Notes under the pieces: model-generated
What the model was told of the DNA's origin: nothing
Database searches by the model: none
The model's input: only the letters and a program-made list of their open reading frames with translations
Position numbers and translations under genes: made by a program
In this document: positions 21,530-33,404 of the stretch, one piece after another
How the letters are laid out: each line of letters begins with the position of its first letter
Numbering within the stretch: the stretch's first letter is position 1
Assembly (NCBI GenBank): GCA_022410635.1
Contig: JAJVDF010000205.1
Location: 1,826,242-1,890,241, forward strand
From: Tretioscincus oriximinensis
Lineage: Eukaryota; Chordata; Lepidosauria; Squamata; Gymnophthalmidae
Direction of reading: 5' to 3'
DNA length: 64,000 bases

Positions 21530-22300
21530 TAAAAGAATAGTGTTTGGGCCGATTAATTCAGTCATGTTCAGTCTGGCTTCTATTATGTTGTATTAATAAC
21601 TACTGTCATTTTAAAGAAGAGGCTAGCTAGTATTATTCAAAATATTTTTGTTAATGCACCAATAGCTTAAATAATTGCTTCCAAAAAACAGGAGGGGGCG
21701 CCCTTGGAATAATAAAATATTTAGGAAGAAAATTGCAGTATGTNGGATTGTAAACAGCTTTTAAACTTACCCTATTGAAAATTCTTTCCACACAGAGTTC
21801 TGCAGAAGAACTGTTTCATAAGAACATTACTCCAGCAGTTATTCTCCATCAATGCTCTTTCTTTTAAAGAAAATCACCCATTACTCCGTCCTCTGGCAAC
21901 CTGAAGGAAAGTAAAGGCATAAACAACCATGATCCTGGTTTAAAGTGGTCTTGCAACTCAAATCGAAGGAGAGAAAATTAGGCTAGAGTCTTTTTAAAAG
22001 AAATGCAGAAGAAAAAATCTAGCAAAAATTCAGACTAAATTCAGAAGGAAGATAAGATCTGCTGAAATGTTTTTCCCCCTATATAGTTATAAAAGTTTCC
22101 AATTTCAAACTGTTATGTAAGAAGCATAAATTGTATCCAAAACAAGGACCTGTTGTTCAGAGCACCATAAACCAATTCAACTCACAAGACATGAGATTCC
22201 AAAACACAAGTTTATTGTTAGCAAGAATGTTGTGAAACTAACAACATGGGATATGGCGTTTCAGAGTTANGTGTTTTCATTACACACTTGTGCTTTTGTT
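21530..22300. other. No gene seen
   Basis: AT-rich sequence with no recognised features. Around 22195-22240, ACACAAGTTTATTGTTAGCA reads as a reversed polyadenylation-like context, without other support. Confidence 0.35.
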
Positions 22301-22301
22301 C

Positions 22302-22402
22302 TAGAATCATAGAATCATAGAGTTGGAAGGGACCCTCCAGGGTCATCGGGTCCAACCCACTGCTCGATGCAGGATTCATTCTAGTCCATCCCCTGTCATT
22401 TG
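22302..22402 (-). mobile_element. CR1 LINE 3' end (family B), very short
   Basis: Reversed octamers (GAATCATAGAATCATAGA) lead into GTTGGAAGGGACCCTCCAGG and the GTCCAACCCACTGCTCGATG block. Only the last 100 bp of the element is present. Confidence 0.9.
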
Positions 22403-22409
22403 AATCAGG

Positions 22410-24540
22410 GATGAGNCACCAATGATCCCAGAATATTTGTTATATTTATCTTATAAAATGGTGTGCCTCTTCCATGTGTTGTATCCTCCATCCAATCATG
22501 GTAAAAAATAGATGGGTAAAGTCTGATTCAGAACAGAAAGTCTGGGTGGGTCATTTATACTAGACAGCACCTGGGTTTAGATTGTGAACATTCCTGTTTA
22601 ATGGTAAACAGAAAAGGCAGCCCCCTCCCTCTAGTACTTATAAAAATTCACAATAAAGGAACTGGAAGCATTCTCGTAATTGCTTTTATCTTTGATTGCT
22701 TTTTTAGTACAAAAAAACCCGAAGATTTTATTAGAAACCGTTATAATCACAGAGATGAACGTTTTGATAAACAACGGTCTAAAATAAAAATGCTACCTAA
22801 TTAACATACTCTAGTCAGCAACCATCCCCATCAGACAGGTGAGAAAAGAGTTTATGAATTTATTCTTGAACACTGTTATTCTCTTTGTTCTTCTATGCAA
22901 AGTGAATAGTTTCANCATTAGTGTGGCTTAGCAGAAACCTGTAGGATTCTCCAAAAGGGTAAAACTCTAGGTAATAATAATCATGATACTGGCCATGCCC
23001 TGAAAAGGAAAATTATTGTGTCTGTTTATAGATAAACCACCATGTCCATTCACCAACACCCTCACTTCTAGAGGACCTAATTNGACATGCTGAACTTCCT
23101 GTCCAACACATATCATCCAATCAGATCCACTGTTTGTTAGAAGTGAGCAGTGACGCATGCATCAACTGTAGCGAGAAGCTGCAAGCTGCTTTTCTGTAGC
23201 TGGCTGCTTAGCCAGAGCAGACAAAATGCTATTGAACTGTATGCCTAAACTGTGGCAGGACTTGGAAAGTAAAGAATACAAGGTTAAGGGGCATTTACTT
23301 CCACATGAAGAATTATTCCTTTAAAATGTAGCCAGGAAGGCTAACACCTGTAAAGAAACAAATACTCTTAATGAGAATTAATAAAGGTTGGAAAAAAGAT
23401 AGGATGCAACCATAACAAGGTATTTCTTATGCTATGGTAGTTACATCAGGAGGGATCTGCCTCATGTTCTCGCGCACCTGCAGCAATGCATTCGCTAAAA
23501 CCCTCTTTTTCTATGGATTTTCCAGCCAGTACTCCTGTCTTGAATTCATAGCAGTTTCTTCCATGTCCCTATTGACACTTCNTGGATATGCAATGATGGG
23601 AATATAGTTCTTCGTCCAATTCATCAACTTCTTCTTGCAGTAGCACTATTTTTTAAAGTATGTGAAGGTGGACTCATAATTAGGTTTTCTCCAAAATTAA
23701 AAGGAATTCTGAAACAAAGTAGTTTGTGTGGACAGGGCCTGAATTTAAAATGTGATTTTAAGTTGCACTCAGTTTGACAGCCAGGTTTACCATTGTGTTG
23801 CTGGAGCAGCACAGCATACATCTGATAAACTGAGGTTAAGCAGTGGTTTAAAGAAGCAGCAGAATTTCTCAATAATCTAAAATTCTCAGCTATGTAGGCT
23901 GATTATGCAAGAATTAGTAAGATCTTGTCCCTTCAGCCCTAGATTCTGCTTCACATCCTGATTGAAGTATGAATGTGGAAGAAGGATTGAAGTATGAATG
24001 TGGGGGAAGGACAAAGCTATAACTTGATTTTGTGGGGGAATGTTGCACACTGATTTATTGGTTAAATCCCATTGAAAAAGGAGGTCGATATGCTCAGATA
24101 CTTCAAGATACTATTTGGTGTTGCAGAAAAATGGGTTGGGTAACAGCCTGGATTCTTTCCTTCCCTTCATTCATCCATCCACCCAGCTACTGAACAATAT
24201 TTCTGATTATATTTATCCCACAAAACTTTAACCAAAAGTATTGCACCATATTAGGAGTTTCAAAAACCTGAAGTAGGTCACAAGAGAAGCAAGGGAATTA
24301 CATAAACAACTTGATTAGAGTGTGTCAGTGAACATTTTTTATGGAAATGTGTGTTAAGATTTATATGGTAAAATTCATGAATAGCATTTTTATTTATTTT
24401 GGAGGGGAGCTCTATGTCTACAGAGTTTTTTATATTTTCAAAAAAAGAGGTAAAACCTACATAGTTCCAGTGTTGATAACTAGTTTGCAGCATACACATT
24501 TATAAAGAAGCTGAAATATAGCACCCTCATGTAGAACGAG
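22410..24540. other. No gene seen
   Basis: About 2.1 kb without recognised repeats or genes. The short frames at 22601-22804, 22967-23158 and 23624-23872 show no domain features. Confidence 0.4.
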
Positions 24541-24553
24541 AACCAATCCAACG

Positions 24554-24690
24554 TAGTGGTTAGAGTAGGGTCCCAAGGCCCCGGTTTCCTCCCTTGTTTG
24601 GGCCCCTTCTCATGGGGCCCCAGGTGGGGAAAGGTTTTCCCAGTTTGGGGCCCTTGGAATTATTATTTTTTTAAAGCCCCAGTGCCTCAG
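24554..24690. other. Homopolymer-distorted GC-rich stretch after a SINE-like head
   Basis: GTAGTGGTTAGAGTA, the SINE S2 head, runs directly into sequence made of G, C, T and A homopolymer blocks with repeated GGGCCCC or GGCCCC. It looks like a SINE body with altered run lengths. A base-calling problem is possible. Confidence 0.35.
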
Positions 24691-24989
24691 CCAGGCTCTC
24701 CAACTGTCTCCCACCACCGCCACCCTCGCTTGGTCTCAGTCTCAGCCCGGTTTAATCCCTTATCTTCTCCGGTAATGCCTGTTCGCTGCTTACATTTTAA
24801 AACACCAAACGTTTTCCTACAGCTCAGCTGTGGAGGGGGGAGAGTTTACACTTCTTCTCTCCCACCTTTTTCATTCCTCTGTGGAGTAATTCTTCTTGAT
24901 GTAAATTAGTCTTTGCAATGGGTGTTTAGAGTTTTGTTTGAATAGCATCTTGCGGAGCACTAAAAGAACCTGAGGCCACGATCAAGATA

Positions 24990-25130
24990 GGCTTCAATTT
25001 AAAAGTTTCCTTCCTTTCTCTTTCCTTCCTTCCTTCTTCCCTCTCTCCCTTCATTCTCTCTTTCCCTCTTTTTTTCTTTTTCTTTCTTTCTTTCCTTCCT
25101 TCCTTGGTTCTCTTTTTTTCTCTTTCTCTC
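24990..25130. repeat. CT-rich low-complexity tract
   Basis: Almost pure pyrimidine, mainly TTCC, CTTT and TCTC units. The glutamate- and lysine-rich minus-strand frames across it are artefacts. Confidence 0.9.
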
Positions 25131-25289
25131 ATATCTGTATCTTAAAATCTGGCACCCCAAGTATACCATAGGTTCTGAAATCCTGTTTACCCAATCTCTC
25201 TCTTGCAAACAAGTTGCTGGCAGCAATTTTTTTCAGTCATTAGCATTATTATTACTTATTACTTATTAGACTAATTAGGGAAACCCAGC

Positions 25290-26000
25290 AAATGGGATCG
25301 CTCTCTGTTGGGATTATCCATGGGACATATATTAATTGGCATTAATATATTTAATATAAAATATATCTGGATTGACNCTGGCTAGCCAAAGTGAGGCCTA
25401 TAGGGAAATTTTGGAAAAAATCTCTGGTCAACCCAGCCCAGGAGTAAACAGGAACAGCAAATCACCCTTTCCTGACCTAAGGGCATACATTGCTCAAGAG
25501 ACCTTGCCAGACTGAATGGATTAATTGGCCCCCATTATGGCAAAGGAACTATCTTTGTTTGACCAGGCTGTGCACCTGGGCTGAAACCATCAGCCTGATA
25601 GTGGCCTGGAGGTAAACCATTTAGGACCATTAAGACTACTTCTCCTGTGGGTGAGTCACTGGGTTCCAGTAATTAGAATAATGGCTAGGCAAACAATGGC
25701 TATAGAGGGTCCATCCTGTTTACCAGCATCATACCATATTTGGCGTATCCTGACCAGGCTACACCTCCTTGGGGAGGAGACAACCACATCACACAGGTGT
25801 CACAACCTGGGTCCGCCCTGACCCACGTGTGCTGTACCATCCCCTTTTTGGACGTCATAATCTTTGATACACGCCTTCTGATTTGAGTCAATAAAAGCCA
25901 TTACACATGGTAGCTCGGGAGGATTCCATGACCCGTGGGCCTCCTGAAACTGCTTCCTGATCCAAGTCGTGTTGCCCGTGTGATTCCTGTTACACGCATC
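25290..26000 (+). mobile_element. Possible solo LTR of an endogenous retrovirus
   Basis: A stretch of about 700 bp with no internal coding ends in promoter- and poly(A)-like order. A TTTGATACACG-type TATA region lies near 25863, AATAAA at 25890-25895, then about 110 bp rich in CCTG and GTG ending CTGTTACA near 25991. It may start at TGTTGGGATT (25297). I could not find a clean target duplication or primer-binding site, so the boundaries and identity are tentative. No viral genes are present. Confidence 0.35.
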
Positions 26001-26779
26001 TACCTACTGCGGACCAAGCTGCCTTTGATTTCCGTAAGGCATCTAATAACGTGGAAAGCGAATCCCCGTTAGCTCTCCATTTAGACAGCTCACATACAAT
26101 ACAATGTCTGGGAGACTGATATTTATTATTTAAAAGCAACAAGTAGTCCACGGGAATCTGGGCTTTTACGATGGGCAAGAAAATGAGTAAGTAATTTTCT
26201 CCTAAAGGGGAAGGGTGGCAATTCAATACAAGAAGTGTGGAAAACAGAAAGTTGTTGGCTCAATCTCCAGGTTTTCCCCAGAAGTAAGCAGGGGGCAATA
26301 ATTGTTAAATCTCTGCCCAGAAAATTGACCCATCCAGTCATCCAAGAGTTGAATATGGTCATATTCATGTAGCATCCAACAATAAAACAACAAAAATCCT
26401 GCTTAAAAACATATTGACCTTAGAATACATAGCTGCTTTTACCAATGGTTCTTCAAATTGCATTAACTCCAGCTTTCCTGTTTTATTTTAGAAATAAGAA
26501 ATCTTTCCTTTGAAATGATCCTCTAGAAAGAACCTCTACTAGGGTTCATTCCCTCAAGAGAATGCTGGCCTGTGCGGTAATGTGCTTCCGGCATATAGAA
26601 GAGAGATAACAGTGAGAAGCATTCTGGATGGCATCAGATGTTCACTTTGAACATATGTAAGTAGTTCACTTCCCTTAGGAGGCACCTCTTCTGCCTGGAT
26701 CACTTCTGCATGAGAGGACAGGTCCATCCTTTCCATTAGCTTCTGCAGAAAGAATGCAATGACCGCTTTATGCTTAAAA

Positions 26780-27280
26780 AAAGAGAAATGCTTACTAAGG
26801 GCCCTTTTGCCATCTCATGTTCCTCCTCGCTATTTATTTTTAAACACGTTCGCAATCCGCCTCACCTACCTCAAGTTTACACTCTGCTGCTACACATTGC
26901 CTAGCAATCTTGTTTCATGACATGCTCCATAGGACATTGCTGTGCTTGCCTTAATACAATTCCCAGCATTCTCTGTGAACTTTTACATATATCCTCGAAG
27001 TCTTGTGAGATTTGCTATGTTCACATTGCTGAATGTCTCCATGAAGGTTTTTTCCAGATTATGGAAGTCCACTGTTGAATCTCACAAACTGCAGTGGCTG
27101 GAAATTCCGCGACTACAGACCTTTTTAGCGAATGGATCGCTGAACATGCGTGACCTCTTGGTACAGATTGAAGGTGATGTTTCTTCCTCCTCGCTAAATA
27201 TTATGATTGGGAATGAACCCTATATCTTAAAAAAAATTCAGGGGAAACCAATGAAATTTTCACCCAAGTGAAATAAAAAA
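26780..27280 (+). repeat. Uncharacterised interspersed repeat U2, copy 1
   Basis: Blocks CCGCCTCACCTACCTCAAGT, CATTGCCTAGCAATCTTG, ACAATTCCCAGCATTCTC and TTTTTAGCGAATGGATCGCT occur in the same order as at 61255-61425, 62370-62720 and (reversed) 55452-55735. The 109-residue frame across it lies in this repeat and matches nothing I know. Confidence 0.6.
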
Positions 27281-27599
27281 TCCGCAAGAAGCAAATACTG
27301 CATTTCTGCTAAAGATATCTGCAATTTACTCACCACATTTACATAGCTGGTAGGCTGGAACATTTTCGACTGATGCTGAAACCTATTCTAAACCAGCTGT
27401 TTAGTGGCTCAAGTATACAAGAGTGTGAAACATACTTGGAATTGGTCGTCCTTTGAAGGATTTATTTGCAATTAGGATGATTAATTTTTGCATCTATTTC
27501 TGCCAACTGCTAAAATTCAAAGTGGATTAAGACATATCCAATTGCTTTAAAGCTACAAGAAATTTCTACAAGGCACAAATAAATGGTTCTAAGTGTAAG

Positions 27600-27870
27600 G
27601 ATGCATCCACATGATTGCCTTCGTTATCATATTTCTTGATATAACACTAGAAAAGGCTTACTAAGGCAACTGCCCCCACTGAAACTTATTATGAGCTATA
27701 TATCAGAATAGGAGCCGGCTATCTACATGCTAGTGTAGACTATGCAAGAGTCCAAACAGCCCTGCCATAGTCTACACTGGCATGTGAATGACCAATTCTG
27801 TATCAAGATAAAGCCCAGAGTAAGCCTTAGTAGGAACAGGAGCAAAGTGATTGCCAGCAGTCCACATGCT
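27600..27870. mobile_element. Foldback element with 19-bp hairpin arms
   Basis: Arms 27726-27744 and 27766-27784 (CATGCTAGTGTAGACTATG and its partner) match at 18 of 19 positions around a 21-bp loop. Outside them, TACTAAGGC occurs in inverted positions (about 27659 and 27817). The element starts near GGATGCATCCACATG. This looks like an old foldback MITE. Confidence 0.5.
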
Positions 27871-27904
27871 TGAACAGTCTCCCTATATATCCTAGGGAAA
27901 CTTA

Positions 27905-28560
27905 CAGTAAATCTTTTTCTTCCTCATTTATAAGACAAAAAAGATAGGGAGGAGCAATGTCAGGGCAAAAAAGCTTTGTCAGAATCAAACGCTTGACTTG
28001 AATTAGGTAGAGAATAGAAAGCCAATGGAGAGACATAATATGATTAAATCGACAAAACTGGTAGATTACTCTTGCAATGGAGTGCTGGATTGATATCACA
28101 AGTCTTAGATGGCAGACTGGGATTCTATAAGAAGAAAATTACAGTAGTCAAATCTGGAGATGATGGCATGAATAAGAATCTTGGCAGTATCAACAGTAAG
28201 AGGTCGGATTTTGAGATGTCATAGATGAAGGAACAACAGGATTTGGCAAAAGAAACAATGTGAGGATCAAAGGATAAAGCAAAATCAAAGAGGAGGAAGA
28301 GGAAGAAAAACCAAGAGTTGGGGTTTGGCCATGTTTGGCTTAAAGCAATGGCTAGCCATCCTATCAGATATGATTATTAAACAATTAGAAATTTGGATTT
28401 TAATTGTGGGGGAAAGATCAGGGGTGGAGAGGTGGATCTGTACATCATCAGCATTCAGATGATACTGAAGGCTAAGTGAGTTGATGAGCTGGCCAAGGAA
28501 GATGGTCTAAAGGAAAAGTAGCAGGGGACCTAAAACTAAACCTAATGGAAACTATATTAT
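27905..28560 (-). pseudogene. L2-type LINE reverse-transcriptase remnant
   Basis: Reversed, the region gives a catalytic-motif remnant LNADDVQIHLSTPDLSPTIK (the usual YADD is NADD, 28444-28455). NCLIIISDRMASHCFKPNMA and KPQLLVF follow. Later frames carry SFDPHIVSFAKSC and a SPDLTTVIFFL segment corresponding to the usual C-terminal SRLDYCN region. Several stops and frame changes are present. The ADD-QIHLS plus WMASHCFKPN signature is of the L2 clade. Confidence 0.72.
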
Positions 28561-28769
28561 ATAAGTCTCCTTTGCAAGTAATAATCATCTACTGAATTTT
28601 TCAAGGGACTTTGAAGACCAAAAAACCCATTTCTGCAGCTGATCTGCTGATCTACTTTATGGTACAGAGATAGATCTAGCTTTGAATAATCCTTGTATGT
28701 ATAGCCAGATGCCATGGAAGCAAATAAAAGGACTGAAACATTTTTTGGTTGTAGAACCTGGTGTTAGTT

Positions 28770-29115
28770 TGTGATACTAGGTTCTCACTGGGAGTAAAAG
28801 CTGTGTGGCTCTGCACTGGGTGCGCCCATTTCCCATTTAATCCAAATGAGCAGTATGCACAACCACAGGTTTTCTGGGCAAACTTTGCTCCGAAAACTGT
28901 TGCAGCTGCTGCTTAATGTGATTTGCACCAAGTGCCCTCTGTCAATGACTTTGCTATGTGCAAAATGCCTAATTGGAGCCCATTCCCTGGTGAAACAAGC
29001 GAGATTTTGCAGGTGGCTTCTGCCTTTTGCCTGCAGTTCTAAATTTCCCCATCGCTGCTCCAGGCAGCTCAAAGGCAGCAAAACAATGGGAAGATCTGTC
29101 AAGATCTCACTAGTC
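28770..29115 (+). repeat. Uncharacterised repeat U3, copy 1
   Basis: AAAGCTGTGTGGCTCTG followed by CCCATTTAATCCAAATGAG matches 32345-32395 (AAAGCTATATGGCTCTG, then CCCACTAAATCCAAATGTG). The rest, to about 29115, is found only here. The function and class are unknown. Confidence 0.4.
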
Positions 29116-30860
29116 CTTTGGTCTGCTTTAGACTCAGCTTAGAGCCAGAAGCATAACCAAAAATCCCAATTCCTTGTTTTACATAAGTGAAAATTTGTGC
29201 AAATCCAGGGACTGTAAAAATAAATAAATAATTGGGCTACCTACGTTTGCTTGGTGACCACTTATTCTCTTTCCTTGCCCTATGTGACCACCAAAATGGG
29301 GCAGGAAATGAGGGAAATAGTGAAGATAATCTAAATCCGCTCTCCGTTTTCCACTTTACTTTTTCCTCCCTACTTGTGACACAGCCTTTATTATTGCACC
29401 CCACATACATTTTGACTCTCAGTTGTCATAGTACGAGTGTCCTATTAACTTCTTTGCCATATGCCCATGCAATTTTTAACGATACATTGGTGAGGGCCTG
29501 TTCCAAATGAGCTACATTTCGTTATTTCAGTAACTTAGCAGTAAAAAGGACTGACCATTTCACTTCAGACAATCTCAAACATTCTTACGAAATGCAAGAA
29601 CACTAGGCCACATAGTCGAAGAATTTGTATATTGCAATTAACTCTGGCTCCAAGTACTTCTGGCAGGCTCATTATTAGAAATGGATTTTTATGTCAAATA
29701 ACTGCTGTCTTTGTTACATAAAGCCACTCCTCTGGAAAATTCTGCTTGCCGTCTTACTGACTACATTGGGCAATAGTGAAGCAAATATAAAGCAGGTCTC
29801 TAAAATGCTATGGATATGGGCCCTTTCAGAAAATGGGGCCTGTCATAAACCGTATGGGCATGCAGAGTCCAGTCCTTATTTCAAAGTATTTTTCAGAATA
29901 AAATCCAGTGCAGAAAAGGGCCTGGTTTGCTTTCTGTTGGGGTTAAAATTTATTTCGGTCACAGCAGCAGAGTGTATACTAGAAATTCCAAAGTACTATA
30001 TGTCTAATGAGAACCACTGTAGATTAAATGGGTTTTAAATGGTTCCTATCCTGGACTCCACAGAAATCAGGAAAAAATTACAGTAAGGGCAAGAAAGATG
30101 TTCCTAAGAATAAAACAACAAATGGTAAATGAGTAAATGAGAAAAAAACCCTAAATAATAACTGAGAAAGCATAGCATTCTAANAGTGGAAATATTGCAG
30201 GTGCTCCTTCCTGAGATGGAAGATAGGAAAGGCCTGTCATAAGACTCAAAGCTTTGAGCCTTTCTGTGCAACCTTGATTATACCATACTATACTGTCCAG
30301 ACTATTGGTGACTACTCAAAGGCTATGAAAGTAACAGGATAAAAGTTCCTACCCTTTTTCCTACAGGGGCTTTGAACACAGCAGATGGGATTTTGTGATT
30401 CTCAGCTGGGACTTCACATCCAAGAGCAGCATATTTCCAGCACTGCTTCTGGGTGCCCAGCATAAAAGGATCCAGACCAGATATATCGCCCCAAAAGTTT
30501 TGCTGTTTTCATGCTCTTCAAGGACCAGTCATTCACCCTTCCACTCCGTCATTCTGTCCACTGTGAACATTCTGTGGTTTTTTAGACTTTTGTGGAAGAA
30601 AGATAATATGCTTTTATTCAAATAGCTTCCCAACATTTCCAGTTTTCCTTGTAGTCACAGGGGATTAAAAAGTTGGGCGTTTCAATACCAACAGAATTTT
30701 GAAATTATTCTTGAGACTAAGGTGCATTTAACGTTATCCCCAAAGCTCACAAGAAAAATGGATACAGCAAAAACGTATCCCTCAACCTCCTAGATCTCCC
30801 ACATCTGGGTATATTGTAATGTTGTCCCAGCACTTCTATTCACACAGTGGTCAGGGTGCT
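29116..30860. other. No gene seen
   Basis: Mostly repeat-free sequence. 29480-29640 is notably non-repetitive and balanced, but no coding or RNA signal is visible. Confidence 0.4.
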
Positions 30861-30869
30861 CCTAGTGAT

Positions 30870-31148
30870 GAAGGAAGTCCTGGAAGTAGTGGTAGAGGAA
30901 GCAAGGGAGAAATTTCCATTAGATGAAGCAAGGGAGAAGGCAGTGGTAGGTGAAATAACAGTACTAGCATAATGGGGAAACAACGGTGGTAGAGGAAGCA
31001 AGGGAGAAATTGTTAATGGAGAAAGCAAGAGAGAATTAAGTGGCATGGGAAATAAGGGAAACAAGGATGGTAGAGCAAGCAAGGAGAAATTAGTAAGAGA
31101 AGCAAGATAGAAGTCAGTGATTAGAAAAATAAGGACCCTAGCATGATG
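30870..31148. repeat. Minisatellite (about 80-97 bp units), left part
   Basis: Three units begin with GGTAGAGSAAGCAAGGAGAAAT-type sequence near 30890, 30987 and 31069. They continue with AGAAGTCAGTGAT, AAATAAGG and CTAGCATRATGGGGAA. Units vary from about 80 to 97 bp. The array resumes at 31656 after an insertion. Confidence 0.7.
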
Positions 31149-31149
31149 G

Positions 31150-31655
31150 GGAACTAAGGCCCCCTATGTACAATGTGTTAAAAACCACAAGGGTGTTAAG
31201 TTCTGAAACAACCCAGTTGCAGGTCCATGCAATATGTACCCTCATGCTTTTGTAAACAAACCATTAGAAAACCTTTAAATCCACATGGAACATAGAAGAT
31301 GTGTAAACAGGAACTGAGCATGCTCAGTATGTGATTCTGCATTGTCTTGTGCTAGGTGCCCAGACTGCCAGGTGCAATTGGTAGGCCAATGTGTTAGATA
31401 GAATGGTGGACTAGATGGGCTCTGACCTGATTCTGCAGGGCTCCTCTTATGTTCTAGGTTTTCTCATGTTATCCTGCAATCCCGTTAAGGCTTCTCACTT
31501 ATGTGGCTACAGGCGTGACCATTTTGCAAAATATCAGCAAAGGGATATTTGCAAAACTTTCTGGGTTATTTGCAAGAACTCCATTAACATATGGAGCAGA
31601 GTCATCGTGATGATACTACCATTGCAATAGGAAAACCTCATTTGCCTGCAGCCAA
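31150..31655 (+). repeat. Repeat U1, copy 2, interrupted by CR1
   Basis: It matches 45-465 on both sides of a CR1 fragment. Left blocks are AATATGTACCCTCATGC, TTTAAATCCACATGGAACA and GTGATTCTGCATTGTC. Right blocks are GACCATTTTGCAAAATATCA, GTCATCGTGATGATACTACC and AATAGGAAAACC. Minisatellite sequence flanks it on both sides, so U1 inserted into the array. Confidence 0.75.
31355..31458 (+). mobile_element. CR1 LINE 3' end (family A variant), nested in U1
   Basis: CAGGTGCAATTGGTAGGCCA, GACTAGATGGGCTCTGACCT and CAGGGCTCCTCTTATGTTCT match the tail at 18181-18293. Only about 100 bp is present. Confidence 0.82.
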
Positions 31656-31945
31656 AGAGTGGTGTAGGAAACAAGAGAACAATTAGTAGTGGGTGGGAAG
31701 CAAGACAGAAGTCAGTGATTTGGGAAATAAACTGAGACTCAGAAGCCAGGTATTGGGATGATGGAGAAGCGAGAGTAGTGGAAGAAGCACGGGAGAAATT
31801 AGTAGTAGGGGAAGCAAAGATAGAAACCAGCGATAGAGAAAATAAGGTATTAGGGTTGTGCAAATGCAAGGGTGGTAATGGAAGCAAGACAGAAATCAGT
31901 AGTAGGTGAAACAAAAGAGAAGCCAGTGGCAAAGAAAGNAACAGT
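31656..31945. repeat. Minisatellite, right part
   Basis: Units with GAAGCAAGACAGAAGTCAGT, GGAGAAATTAGTAGTAGGGG and GGGAAATAA continue the array of 30870-31148. Divergence between units is high. Confidence 0.65.
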
Positions 31946-31949
31946 ACAA

Positions 31950-33400
31950 TTTCTATGGACTTCAGATGCTTAGTCTGTAGGAGCTGATTAGCAATTCTTC
32001 TTCTGCTTGTGGGGGGAGGAAGTAGAATAGCAAAATCAAGCAGTATTGAACATTAAGCACAAAAGAGGCAGCCTGACTCCCAAGTTGTTCTGTCAATATC
32101 GATTTCCCTTTTTATAGTTTGTTACCACGCCTTCTGAGGCAAAAGCTTTGAAAAGAATATTAACACTAATAGTACACTCTTTTGAAATTAGAAAAAAAGA
32201 TTTTATATGCCAGGATTTCATGCTACTGGAAAAAATAAAAATAGCAATATTCTGAACCACATTTTTCTCTGCAAGGAAAATGCCTTATCATGCTCACAAG
32301 TAAGAGAATATTAAGAATGTTAGGCTGCATTCCCATTAAGGAATGAAAGCTATATGGCTCTGTTCCCACTAAATCCAAATGTGAAACACTGCCATTTTCG
32401 CTTTATCCATCCCATGCATGATTTTAAACACTTCAATTGGATCACTTCTTAAATGCTGTCTTTTGAGGCCAAAGAAATCCAGACATTGCCTTTTCATGAG
32501 GGTATTTTGGGCTACCTTTCCAATAGGTTAAAACTGTTTCCTGAAACGAGATTAATTAGGCGTATACGTAAAATAACATTAAAGATGATTGAGCAGTACA
32601 AAACAATGCTAACACCTAAAAAACATCCAGCTTTTTATCTTTTCCAATTTATGTCAACTGGTATTGTGTCCTCCTCTGCCTTGATGTAATATTTTCTTGG
32701 GCATGTAAATACTTAAATAGGCTGTCTCAAAAGACCAGTGATCCCAAAGGGGTGATATAGCCCAGCAGATGAAACAGATATTGACATCATCTAGAGTGAA
32801 CGAAGACTAACGGAATTAGAGGCAAAGTGTCCTGGTCCAATCGACAATACATCACTTTTCAAGGCTTACTGACACATTAACCCATGTATCGTGGGCTATG
32901 GAGACATGCAGGTGACACACTGCTGTGGTCAAGTATCTTACAGGGGATCCATTTCAGTAGTAGAATCAGATGTGCCACCAAAATGGCCTCCCTGGGACAT
33001 TCAAAAGCCAGGAACATTCATGTTATGTCTTCCAGTGGTATGTGGTGCCACAAGGAAACATAAATTCAATTAGTTCTGAGCAGTAGAAACGTTGCTCAAG
33101 AGATTTTTCGATTCTAATAATTCTCTGATACTAGAGTATGGATACCTTTTGCTAAAAGAACAAAGATGCTAAAATTACTGAAGGCTCTTACTTTATGAGT
33201 GCAATTATTAGGGATCTGATATTAGGGATCAAGACAGAGAAGGGCACAGAGAATAAAATGAAAGTATTTTCCTCTNCTAATTTAACCAACTATCTTTTCA
33301 TCTCTCTGTGTCACACCTGGCAAGAGTTCAATTTCAGGTCTACTCAGTTAATTAGCATGATAAACAGCTGAAAAGGCTGAGCATTGTTAACAGGATAATG
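31950..33400. other. Mostly unassigned; short repeat ends
   Basis: 32322-32400 is a second, short U3-like copy beginning AGGCTGCATTCCCATTAAGG. 32408-32460 (CCCATGCATGATTTTAAACA) resembles reversed CR1 ORF2 C-terminal coding as at 39025. The remainder has no recognised features. Confidence 0.4.
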
Positions 33401-33404
33401 CTGA

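Noticed and set aside
26942..27271. 109-residue open frame as a gene
   Set aside because: It lies inside repeat U2, the other copies of which do not keep the frame.
30840..31082. 80-residue minus-strand Leu/Ser/Thr-rich frame
   Set aside because: It is a translation of the minisatellite units.
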